This document shows positions 8,801 to 15,289 of a DNA stretch of 15,289 nt, in pieces. The stretch comes from Stramenopiles sp. TOSAG23-2 (taxonomy: Eukaryota; Sar), in assembly GCA_900128395.1 (NCBI GenBank), contig LT649718.1, forward strand, positions 1 to 15,289. Reading direction: 5' to 3'. Positions within the stretch are counted from its first letter, which is position 1; every line of letters starts with the position of its first letter. Position numbers and translations under genes: made by a program. The notes under the pieces were generated by a model. That model did no database searches and was not told where the DNA came from. It worked only from the letters and a program-made list of their open reading frames with translations.

Positions 8801-8926
8801 AATTATACGAATAGAAAACCATTTTTTTGTGATGCTTTGGATGGTACTCGTCCTTATGTATATGTATGGTTGGGTAGTGATTTAGTGAGTGTAGATCGAG
8901 TAGTTATTGTAAAGGAGATTGTTTAA
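5804..8926 (+). CDS. secreted glycoside hydrolase family 31 alpha-glycosidase, WWTDWQQG clade, with trefoil-like segment
   Basis: This protein of 1040 residues is intron-free. A signal peptide (1-28, cleavage likely after VLA) directs it to the secretory pathway, and at least eight N-glycosylation sequons fit that. The GH31 N-terminal beta domain (about 40-350) is interrupted by a trefoil/P-type-like cysteine segment, C215, C223, C241, C246-C247 (ETACISAGCCWHG). Four more Cys (371, 384, 387, 408) lie just before the barrel. The (beta/alpha)8 barrel starts near 440. D590 in WWTDWQQG is the expected catalytic nucleophile, and D653 in SQFGGDVVQAWDSL the expected acid/base. NLHDAQGV and the HSRWGGLGGHRYTSQF stretch are shared with the GH31 branch that has WLDWQQG in place of WIDMNE. 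The usual DIGGF after the acid/base is replaced by AHWAQEV. A C-terminal beta domain with the EDDG motif follows. It probably cleaves alpha-linked sugars outside the cell or in a vacuole; the exact substrate is not predictable. Confidence 0.92.
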   Translation: MKEKCTLSIITLFLLLLSLLSNNHIVLAHFVIPEGDPIANNNSIVLINNVRFTILTSALIRVEKIIPNDSFEDRQTMVVFNRHLPVPQFSSKNVENGIQIATKDMILTYLNKNKEEEFTPANLFIQMKTQNLNNVSTWRYGDSTSGNLFGSFRTYDTLHGLQDLNCTRHKPWVTTSEPEHCAFGFISQNGFAIFDDSRSPLLYDNWVHPNLNGKCDALSTDPCFGADFNPGGYRYANETACISAGCCWHGRESSDFIDLAWWSDGVENVLTTSKFPLPSNYKIVHSVFNGPPVGQLHKNNNTGKYLFPFKLWRKSSSANSSYVRHYTTASIAGEKDAIKTNFKFVGILGFISSLKAESNDGASQQVKLFYCKKTNDHFSSIDNCQACYQKNYTFIRNQGYLFPESNLCTMRNGNEDFYFFGHGDNYKRALYDFSLISGKIPIPRRHMLGMSWSRWANPGEEWNGNQTLQHDAALSLSNAGFPLDTFIFDMNWHIKPQWTGYTWDNKMYPNPEELLSFLHNDRGLYIGANLHDAQGVMTMEKEYETMAKFVKQSDGQNITFHISEQAYADGLHQTVLEPLAEIGFDFWWTDWQQGLQGYPGIGTTDITGLNPTAWLNHYRTMNYTQPGSQRRPQIHSRWGGLGGHRYTSQFGGDVVQAWDSLLAMIYTTVISTNVLTAHWAQEVMQNTGEHELFTRVAQFGAWGPVFTIWGNRFKPCNIWSDEDFPQPYREAVRVHLLQRSMLIPHRYTLAAIAHNEALGLLRPMYYDYPRNTNAYAGEYNSLPQYMLGDNILVAPPYTMLEDSRNPTTSSAKAYSVWLPTDVEWIKLFNTSVDVPTTNVSGWGHVSPQLYQVPTFVKAGSMIPILPDHLAIMSGSASRPFSNLEWWIFLKQSKINSNNNNAPATAWCYEDDGLSLDYIRNNSFVNMTITKQHDHKEQKYILSQIGTYSNAPQQRILSLRLIGKNSSLISSIRLNKIEIEKRPSCDVPVYDTTITDDKIENYTNRKPFFCDALDGTRPYVYVWLGSDLVSVDRVVIVKEIV

Positions 8927-9012
8927 AAATAAAATAAAACACATTACAAAACGCGTTTTCATAAATTTTTTAATACGTATGATTTAACTGAGATACGTTC
9001 ACACACTCTTTT
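8927..9012. terminator. compact convergent 3' spacer with poly(A)-type signals
   Basis: Only 86 bases separate the TAA of the glycosidase from the TAA of the CHD gene on the opposite strand. Two overlapping AATAAA hexamers (8928-8933 and 8933-8938) directly follow the plus-strand stop. An ATTAAA variant (8974-8969 on the minus strand) lies about 39 bases after the CHD stop. A perfect 12-bp palindrome, AAAACGCGTTTT, is at 8948-8959. The two transcripts almost certainly overlap. Confidence 0.6.
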
Positions 9013-12000
9013 TTACAAAATCTTTGTAAAGAAACTGGTGATTTTCTTCACTTTCTTCACAGCAGATCCAGCACTATCTTTTTTGCTCAAAGACCTTCTC
9101 TTCTTGCCACTCGAGGAGGAAGATTTTGATTGGGACGGTGAAGCTGCTTTTCCATTAGGAGTTGTATTTAATTTACTTTTCTTCTTTACAAAGCTAGCGT
9201 TTCCCGCAACTATCGGTCTAACGCGTTTATTTCCAATGGAATTAAATGGAATTTCTTGAGATGGCGGCCCACTTAAACTTTTTGGAACATCGGTTAAATC
9301 GATAGCAGTATCATCCTTCTCAGCAATTTTCTTCCCTCTTGCTAATTTGACTACATCAGTTGTTGTCGTTGATATCTCATTTGCTTCATCGATTTCGACG
9401 GTGATTTCATTTGTTTTTTCAACGTTAGCTTCGGTGTTGTTTGAAGTCGTTGTACTCGATGTGGTTTCAGGTAAGGTCTCTTCTGCTTTCTTTTCCGGTA
9501 TTGCAGATGATTTTTCCTCCATTTCTCTTTGTTTAGACAATCTGGAGCTGTATGACTTTTGCAAGAAAAACCTGTAGTTTTCACATTTTTCTGCCCCTTC
9601 CAATCCTTCAAGGCGTAATTGCACTTGGGGATTCGATAAACCGAAAAACTTAGGCCCCGATATCAATTGTTTACTTTTTGGTAAATTTAATTCTTCGCAT
9701 TTTGCTTTAATTTTATTAAGGACAATGTTCCAAACACGTGTTGCGGAGGAATCCGACTCAATAGGTTCATCTGGAGCGTCGCTAGCAGTAAGTCTGTAAA
9801 GTACGTCACCTTCAGCACCTTCATCCTCCGGTAACAGAATTTCTTGTGTGTATGTAACTCTTTCTCGAGGATTTTTAAAGCTTTTAAACGTCTTTTCAGC
9901 TTTGTAACCGATAGCAAAAATATAAGCTTTTGAGTGTAAAGCCCCCTTTCCTTCTTTTTCGTAAATTTGACCGAATGAAAGTACTTTTAAACTTGCAATT
10001 GGTTCATATGGGAGTTCAGTTCGAGCTAGTATCAATGCACCAACTTCTTGTGCCACTTTGTGAGAAATTTGTTCTTGGTTTTTCAACAATGCCGATTGAA
10101 TAGGTTCTTCAAACTCAGTAGGAGCTTTTCCTTTCAATTGCCTTACTTTTTTTGGTTTCCCTTCATTCTTTTTTTTGCCTTTTCTCTTCCTTTTACCTTT
10201 ACTTTTTACGACTGCAGGGCTCACTCCAGATATAAACATACCAAGACTAGCTTGCTGTTGACGTCTTGCCATTCTGGATGTAGCCGATTCTCCAACAAAA
10301 TTTTTCTCCACTGTGCTAAAGGAATCTGACGATATAAACCCACGAGCGTTATGCCGTGCAATGTAAGCAACTATCGCTTCGAAGCGCGCTTTCAAAATCT
10401 TATCACTCAATTTATCATTCGTAGTGCTACTTTCTTCAAAATCCTCCATTTCTACGTCATCTCCATCATTTGTAGCTTTATCGTTTTTTGAATCGTCCTT
10501 TCCATCTTCCTTGTTTGCGGAAGTTAGATTTTTGTACTCCATTTTTACACTGTTAAATGCTTTAGCACCCAAACCGTATTTCGCAACGTTTTCAAGCAAC
10601 ATCATATCAAGATACGTTGAATCAGATTCTTTGCAAAACCAATCTGATGGCATAATGTGCTTCGAGATAGTTTTAAATTTTAAAGAACCTTTGAAGCAAA
10701 GCTCTAAAGCTTCTTTTACAAAATCAAATTCCTTCAACAATACTTTACGACGGAATCTACTTAAAAGTTCAGCAAATCGTTTAATCCGTTTTTTAATTTT
10801 TGGTGTCAACAAAGTTTTTTCTGTAGGTTCAAAATCATCGGACGCAGCTGTTGTTGAAGTTGTAGATGATTCTGGTGCTACTACTTTCTTCTTTTTCTTT
10901 GGTGATTTACCTACACTAAAAATAAAGGCTTCAAATTTATTTAAACGATCAATAACACTACTACGATCTTTATTTTCAAGAGAAGCGTATTGCATAAATG
11001 CATCTATTGTGTTTTCTTGAAAAGGGAAAAATGTGTCATCGTCGGAAGTTTCATTGTTCTTTTTACATCTATCAGCAAATGTTTCCTTTTGTTCAGTAGT
11101 TTCCGTATTATCAGTTGTAACTACCCCTTCAACTTCAGTTGATTGCATGACCGTAGCAACATTGTCGGGAAAACCAAGAGTGCAAAGAGCCTCTTTGAAG
11201 TGCTTTTTATCAAGTTTTGTCCATTTCTTTGCAAGTTCTAATTTCTTCCTCTCAGCTTTCTTTGCAAGTTCTAATTTTCTTCTCTCAACTTTCAACTTCT
11301 TTTCCTTCTCCCGTTCTTCCTTTGCTTCTTCCAAAGCCAATTTGCGCTCCACCTTTCTTTTTTCTACCTCTGCTAGATGCTTCTTCTTCTTTTCTTCCCT
11401 AGCTGCAGCACGTTCCATTGCCAACTGCTCCCTTTTTGCTTGTTTCTCTGCTTTTATTTTTTCACGTTTCTCCGTTGCCTCACGTCTTCTTCTTGCCAAA
11501 GCCCGTTCTCGTTCTTCCTTTTTACGATTTGCTTCTGTCACCTCTGGTCTTTCCAACGCAGAGTATTCTGGAAAAACTTCCATTAAAAGTGTGACGATAT
11601 TGTTTGCACGTCTAGATATGTTTAAATTAGGCGGCATTTTCAATATCTCATCATGTATAATTTCCAAAAATACGTTTGATTCATCTTTCTTGATTTTCTC
11701 CATGATGCCGTTACGTATCATCCCAAATTTTTTCAAACCGGCTAACAAGGCTTTGTCGTGTGTCACAGACCACCACTTGTATTTCGGATCAGAATGTACT
11801 GGCTTAGTCTCAGACAATTTATCCAACGAATCATCAATTTTCTTTGTTACCGCTTCATCTGTATTGACGGACACCTTATACAACAAAGTGCAATCATCTA
11901 ATAATTTCAGTTGACTTTGGCAGGTCTCAGGGCTATTGAATAATTGGCCAACAAAAGATCGATCTTGACCAACACATTCATGTGGTGTGAAATCTAAATC

Positions 12001-15000
12001 TTCATCTCCAACGATTTCCATCTTTTCAATTAATTCCAGCGCTTGTCCAGCAATTACATATGCCTTTGACGCTTCCTTTAAGGCTTGTAAACGGGTTATG
12101 AAAGATGGAGTCGTAGCTGGAGCCGGTTTAGCATCAATTACAACAACTTCTTCAGCATTTGTTGCTTCTGTTGTTGTCGTCGTCGTCGTTGTGGTAGTAG
12201 TAGTCGTGGTAGTATCGGAGGACTCAGTGCTGGTATTATCAGTGCTACTATTGTTATTTTTCGATTCTAAAATGACTTTTTTCTTCTTTTCTTCCATCGA
12301 TCGTATAAAAACTTGCGAAAGTAGTGCAATATATGAAACACACACTTCATCAATAACAGCTTTTGTCAATGTTCCTTGCTTTTTATTCACACTTTGCTGA
12401 AAAGCGTCATTACAACCGAGACCGTATTCCCTCAATCCTTTCAAGATGCGTTGGCGAACAGTTTTTGTTATCACGCCAGCATATGCACTACTGTTATCCT
12501 CGTTTTCATCACCATCATCATCATCATCTTCGCCATCTTCGAACGCATCTGAGATTTCTTTTCCATAAAAATCTTTAGGATTGTAACTAACTTTTTTTAA
12601 TCTTGCCGAGCGATTAGCCCTATCCAGTTTGATAGGTGAATTTCTTGGCATCTCCAACCCAATTGTTTTGCTCCAAAAATCTGGATCATCAATATCAATT
12701 TCATCTTCCTTTGATGTACCAGCAGCAAACGTTGCCTTTGAGAACTGATTCTCAACGTGTGTACCTTGATCATAGGTAACTACTTTTGAGCGCTCCAAAA
12801 TGTCTTCAATATTCTCAGCATTGTATGCTGCAGCTTTTTGTTGTTGATCTTCATCTTCATTGTCCCTAAAAAGATCATACGCACCACGTTTCAATAAATT
12901 TTCCAATTCATTTTTTGTCATATCCTTCCCTTCAGCTCCTGTCAAAATTGCTTGATCCAAGCCTAATTTTAAAGATGCCCGTAAAAACATTTGATGCTCA
13001 TATGTTTTATTGGTAATAAGTCGATATATTTTTACATCTTTGGTTTGCCCAATACGATGAGCACGAGCCATGGCTTGGATATCATTTTGTGGATTCCAAT
13101 CGCTATCAAATATTATAACACGATCTGCTGCCATTAAATTTATTCCTACCCCACCGGCACGAGTACAGAGTAGAAAGACTTTGGCTTTTGATTCCTTGTT
13201 CGTAAATCGGTCAATGGAGATTTGACGATCTCGCCCGCGGACACCACCATCGATGCGCTCAAATGCCATTCCCCGCATGTCTAAATAGTCCGCTAGGATG
13301 TCCAATACTTTGATCATTTGTGAAAAAATTAAAATTTTATGACCATTTTTAATTAGCTTTGGTAGTAATTTATCCAACAAAACCATTTTGCCACAACAAT
13401 TTATAAAATCATTTTCTGCATATTTATCAGCAACACCACGGATTAAAAATGGGTGATTGCAACATTTTCGAAGTTGCATTGATAAATTGTTTAACGATGC
13501 TTTTGCAGCTCCTTTTCTTAACAGATATGCAGCATTTTTTTCATACAACGCACGATAAATTTGTTTTTGCAACGGCGTCAATTCCACTTCAATTATAGTC
13601 TCCTCTTTGGACGGTAACGTATTTGCTTCTACATCACTTTTTAAACGTCTCAACATATATGGACCGATGATTTTATGAAGTTGTTGAATTGCATCACTTT
13701 TATGAATTGTTCCGCCAGTTGTTGTATCTTTTTCGCCACCAAATTTTTCTTGAAATTTCAACAACGATTTCTCGTCTGCTGTATCTTGTTTTTTTTCATT
13801 GATTGAGCCACTTGGTGTAAGTTGTTTTCCACCACCAAACTCGTCAATGTCTAACAAACTTAATAATGCCCACAACTCATCTGTGCTATTTTGTATAGGT
13901 GTACCAGTAAGCAAGAGGCAGGAATCCCATCGAACTCTGCGACGTATTTGCTGAGCTAATTTCGTTTTATGATTTTTCAAACGATGAGCTTCATCTACAA
14001 CTAAGGATCGCCATTGTACGGATTGAAAAAAAGAAGCGTCTTTCAACATCATTTCATAACTTGTTATTATTACGTCTGTTTTAAATACTTGTTTGTTTCC
14101 GTTCATGTAATAAATATCATTTTCTCTGATATTTTTCCTTCCAATTTCGCTACCATGATAGATGACGCTATGAAGCTCCGTCCAAGTCTCTATTTCTCGT
14201 TGCCAATGATCAAGTGTAGATAAAGGTGCTACTACGAGAAATTGCCCAACCTGTGTGAACTTTTTTTTACCCACAGGTTCATTTTTCCATAAATGTTGTA
14301 AAAAACTTGCACTTTGACAAGTTTTTCCCAAACCCATTTCATCTGCTAAAATACTATTACGTTTATTTTGCCAATTCCATACCATCCAATTCAAGCCTTC
14401 AATTTGATAGGAACGCAATGAAAAATCGTTATTGTTGTCATATAACTCATCGTAGGTGCTTTCTTTACACGTATTTTTCGCCGGGCGTCCTGGGTTCCTT
14501 AATGCCCTTCCAATTTCAGCCATTGTACCGCAAGTTGGCAATTCATTTATTTGATGGTATTTCTCCAGCGCATTTTTTAATTCTTCTTCATCTAAATCAC
14601 TAGTTTTTTCCCATGTCATAGCATCATAATGCAATTTATTCCATTTCACATATACTTGTTTTTGCCCATCTGGCAATTCACCTTCATCCATGATACGATG
14701 AATGGAAAGGTAGCTTGGATCAAATCGTCGTTCTCCATATAATTCTGTTTCCATGCTATTATCCTTTAAAAGATATTTTTTAATTTTTTGTGCTGCATAT
14801 TTTGCACCAAATTTTAAATCTGCCTCCGTTTCCCATGTGACGTGCAAGTAACTTAAATCCGACCATTTGATCAAAAATCGTTTTTCAAAAGTTCTTAATA
14901 GATCTGCATCTTCATTTTGAAGATTCAAACCACGTCGTCCATTGTTTACTTCTGCAGTATTCATATCTTCACACATTTTCTCCCACTCTGCCATAGTTTT

Positions 15001-15289
15001 TGTATCGTGACTAATGATTTTTTCAATATTAAATAACATTTGTGTTTGAAGTACTTGGTTCTCTTCCTCTTCCTCTTCCTCGCTACTAGATTCGTCAGAG
15101 TCTTCTTCCTCACTACTTTCTTCCTCGCTACTAGATTCTTCCTCCTCGGACGAGCTTTGTGCGTATTTTACTTTTTTGGTTGCTCTTTGCGATCGTCTAG
15201 TTGGTTGCTGTGTAACTTTATCATTTGTTTCTTCTTCAAAGTCTTCATCACTTTCCTCCTCCTCACCAGAAGATGACTCCTCCTCCTCT
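9013..15289 (-). CDS. CHD-family chromatin remodelling ATPase with C-terminal FYRN/FYRC domains, 5' end outside window
   Basis: This is a nuclear ATP-dependent nucleosome remodeller. The frame stays open from the Met codon at 15039 through the window edge, adding 83 visible acidic Ser/Glu-rich residues, so the true start is outside. Numbered from that Met: chromodomains at about 5-90 (FLIKWSDLSYLHVTWE) and 113-163; SNF2 ATPase with DEMGLGKT (233-240), DEAH (349-352) and LLTGTPIQN (376-384); helicase C with RAGGVGIN (627-634) and QAMARAHRIGQ (655-665). The post-helicase segment (NELENLLKRGAYDLF; DIDDPDFW) and KWWSVTHDKALLAGLKKFG (about 1087-1107) resemble CHD6-9/Kismet. Then come a charged helix of about 110 residues (1168-1275), a second SANT/SLIDE-like segment (about 1463-1496), a Lys/Arg block (1608-1636), FYRN (about 1678-1733) and FYRC (about 1741-1826). 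The tail has IDLTD and ends KKITSFFTKIL. FYR domains are known from MLL-type and JmjC chromatin proteins; here they are fused to a remodeller. Confidence 0.95.
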   Translation of the reverse strand, partial: EEEESSSGEEEESDEDFEEETNDKVTQQPTRRSQRATKKVKYAQSSSEEEESSSEEESSEEEDSDESSSEEEEEEENQVLQTQMLFNIEKIISHDTKTMAEWEKMCEDMNTAEVNNGRRGLNLQNEDADLLRTFEKRFLIKWSDLSYLHVTWETEADLKFGAKYAAQKIKKYLLKDNSMETELYGERRFDPSYLSIHRIMDEGELPDGQKQVYVKWNKLHYDAMTWEKTSDLDEEELKNALEKYHQINELPTCGTMAEIGRALRNPGRPAKNTCKESTYDELYDNNNDFSLRSYQIEGLNWMVWNWQNKRNSILADEMGLGKTCQSASFLQHLWKNEPVGKKKFTQVGQFLVVAPLSTLDHWQREIETWTELHSVIYHGSEIGRKNIRENDIYYMNGNKQVFKTDVIITSYEMMLKDASFFQSVQWRSLVVDEAHRLKNHKTKLAQQIRRRVRWDSCLLLTGTPIQNSTDELWALLSLLDIDEFGGGKQLTPSGSINEKKQDTADEKSLLKFQEKFGGEKDTTTGGTIHKSDAIQQLHKIIGPYMLRRLKSDVEANTLPSKEETIIEVELTPLQKQIYRALYEKNAAYLLRKGAAKASLNNLSMQLRKCCNHPFLIRGVADKYAENDFINCCGKMVLLDKLLPKLIKNGHKILIFSQMIKVLDILADYLDMRGMAFERIDGGVRGRDRQISIDRFTNKESKAKVFLLCTRAGGVGINLMAADRVIIFDSDWNPQNDIQAMARAHRIGQTKDVKIYRLITNKTYEHQMFLRASLKLGLDQAILTGAEGKDMTKNELENLLKRGAYDLFRDNEDEDQQQKAAAYNAENIEDILERSKVVTYDQGTHVENQFSKATFAAGTSKEDEIDIDDPDFWSKTIGLEMPRNSPIKLDRANRSARLKKVSYNPKDFYGKEISDAFEDGEDDDDDGDENEDNSSAYAGVITKTVRQRILKGLREYGLGCNDAFQQSVNKKQGTLTKAVIDEVCVSYIALLSQVFIRSMEEKKKKVILESKNNNSSTDNTSTESSDTTTTTTTTTTTTTTTEATNAEEVVVIDAKPAPATTPSFITRLQALKEASKAYVIAGQALELIEKMEIVGDEDLDFTPHECVGQDRSFVGQLFNSPETCQSQLKLLDDCTLLYKVSVNTDEAVTKKIDDSLDKLSETKPVHSDPKYKWWSVTHDKALLAGLKKFGMIRNGIMEKIKKDESNVFLEIIHDEILKMPPNLNISRRANNIVTLLMEVFPEYSALERPEVTEANRKKEERERALARRRREATEKREKIKAEKQAKREQLAMERAAAREEKKKKHLAEVEKRKVERKLALEEAKEEREKEKKLKVERRKLELAKKAERKKLELAKKWTKLDKKHFKEALCTLGFPDNVATVMQSTEVEGVVTTDNTETTEQKETFADRCKKNNETSDDDTFFPFQENTIDAFMQYASLENKDRSSVIDRLNKFEAFIFSVGKSPKKKKKVVAPESSTTSTTAASDDFEPTEKTLLTPKIKKRIKRFAELLSRFRRKVLLKEFDFVKEALELCFKGSLKFKTISKHIMPSDWFCKESDSTYLDMMLLENVAKYGLGAKAFNSVKMEYKNLTSANKEDGKDDSKNDKATNDGDDVEMEDFEESSTTNDKLSDKILKARFEAIVAYIARHNARGFISSDSFSTVEKNFVGESATSRMARRQQQASLGMFISGVSPAVVKSKGKRKRKGKKKNEGKPKKVRQLKGKAPTEFEEPIQSALLKNQEQISHKVAQEVGALILARTELPYEPIASLKVLSFGQIYEKEGKGALHSKAYIFAIGYKAEKTFKSFKNPRERVTYTQEILLPEDEGAEGDVLYRLTASDAPDEPIESDSSATRVWNIVLNKIKAKCEELNLPKSKQLISGPKFFGLSNPQVQLRLEGLEGAEKCENYRFFLQKSYSSRLSKQREMEEKSSAIPEKKAEETLPETTSSTTTSNNTEANVEKTNEITVEIDEANEISTTTTDVVKLARGKKIAEKDDTAIDLTDVPKSLSGPPSQEIPFNSIGNKRVRPIVAGNASFVKKKSKLNTTPNGKAASPSQSKSSSSSGKKRRSLSKKDSAGSAVKKVKKITSFFTKIL
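11224..11289 (-). repeat. 33-bp tandem duplication encoding an 11-residue repeat
   Basis: Two 33-base units (11224-11256 and 11257-11289) differ at only a few bases. They encode VERRKLELAKK and AERKKLELAKK inside the long charged helix of the CHD protein. An 11-residue period equals three helical turns, so the duplication lengthens the helix without changing its face. Confidence 0.85.
12169..12213 (-). repeat. poly-threonine run (15 Thr)
   Basis: Fifteen consecutive Thr codons occur in a linker of the CHD protein and use all four synonyms (ACA, ACG, ACC, ACT). The run sits between a Ser/Glu-rich segment and the next conserved helix, in a region likely to be disordered. Confidence 0.9.
15058..15289 (-). 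repeat. acidic Ser/Glu low-complexity N-terminal tail of the CHD protein
   Basis: Translated in the CHD frame, this stretch gives repeated SSSEEEE, SSSEEE and SEEESDDSE clusters, interrupted by a basic patch (PTRRSQRATKKVKY). There is no stop codon. Such clusters are typical casein-kinase-2-type phosphorylation targets and are common upstream of CHD chromodomains. The imperfect TCC/TTC repeat on the plus strand may vary in length. Confidence 0.8.

Noticed and set aside
11033-11914. 293-codon plus-strand frame antisense to the CHD gene
   Set aside because: Its Ser/Phe/Leu-rich composition is the mirror of the Lys/Glu-rich helix on the other strand. It is a shadow of the real gene, as is 10424-11020.
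15037-15039. Met codon at 15039 as the CHD start
   Set aside because: The frame remains open for 83 more codons to the edge with CHD-like acidic and basic composition, and this Met lies right at the beginning of chromodomain 1.
15040-15276. 78-codon plus-strand hydrophobic frame near the right edge
   Set aside because: It is the complement of the acidic Ser/Glu repeat of the CHD N-terminal tail, and the minus frame is continuous with the chromodomains.
1-15289. giant-virus or bacterial origin suggested by intron-free dense genes
   Set aside because: The CHD-FYR protein, signal-peptide glycosidase, AATAAA signals, microsatellites and absence of Shine-Dalgarno-led operons fit a nuclear genome better; no viral hallmark gene is present.
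1-15289. CRISPR arrays, insertion sequences or transposon ends
   Set aside because: No spaced direct repeats, transposase or terminal inverted repeats with target duplications were found; the repeats seen are simple microsatellites or in-frame protein repeats.

Overview
This window looks like nuclear DNA from a microbial eukaryote. It is AT-rich and gene-dense, with four large intron-free protein genes covering about 92% of the bases. The eukaryotic signs are a chromodomain/SNF2 (CHD) remodeller with FYR domains, a secreted family-31 glycosidase with a trefoil-like cysteine segment, a SETD3/Rubisco-LSMT-type SET protein, AATAAA-type 3' ends, and microsatellites with homopolymeric Asn/Ser/Thr runs. 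Genes here end in TGA, TAG and TAA, so the standard genetic code applies and ciliate-type recoding is unlikely. I cannot name the organism. A stramenopile or other free-living protist with few introns fits best, but that is inference.

Layout: (1) 1-456, AT-rich upstream region with a TATA-like stretch and three short upstream ATG frames. (2) 457-2061 (+), membrane-anchored or secreted SET-domain methyltransferase. (3) 2062-2410, convergent 3' region with (AT)n and (CT)n microsatellites. (4) 2411-5434 (-), a 1007-residue protein that I read as three tandem RlaP-like (DNA polymerase beta superfamily) nucleotidyltransferase modules, with active-site signatures of differing integrity. (5) 5435-5803, divergent intergenic region with an 18-bp inverted repeat and long purine runs. 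(6) 5804-8926 (+), secreted GH31 glycosidase. (7) 8927-9012, an 86-bp convergent spacer carrying poly(A)-type signals for both genes. (8) 9013-15289 (-), a very large CHD remodeller, closest in character to the CHD6-9/Kismet group. It runs off the right edge, carries FYRN/FYRC domains, and ends in a tail with a SUMO-interaction-like motif and a PIP-box-like motif.

The genes show no shared pathway. The arrangement is ordinary eukaryotic neighbourhood: convergent pair, divergent pair, convergent pair. The most novel items are the triple nucleotidyltransferase protein and the CHD-FYR fusion with its Srs2-like SIM+PIP tail.
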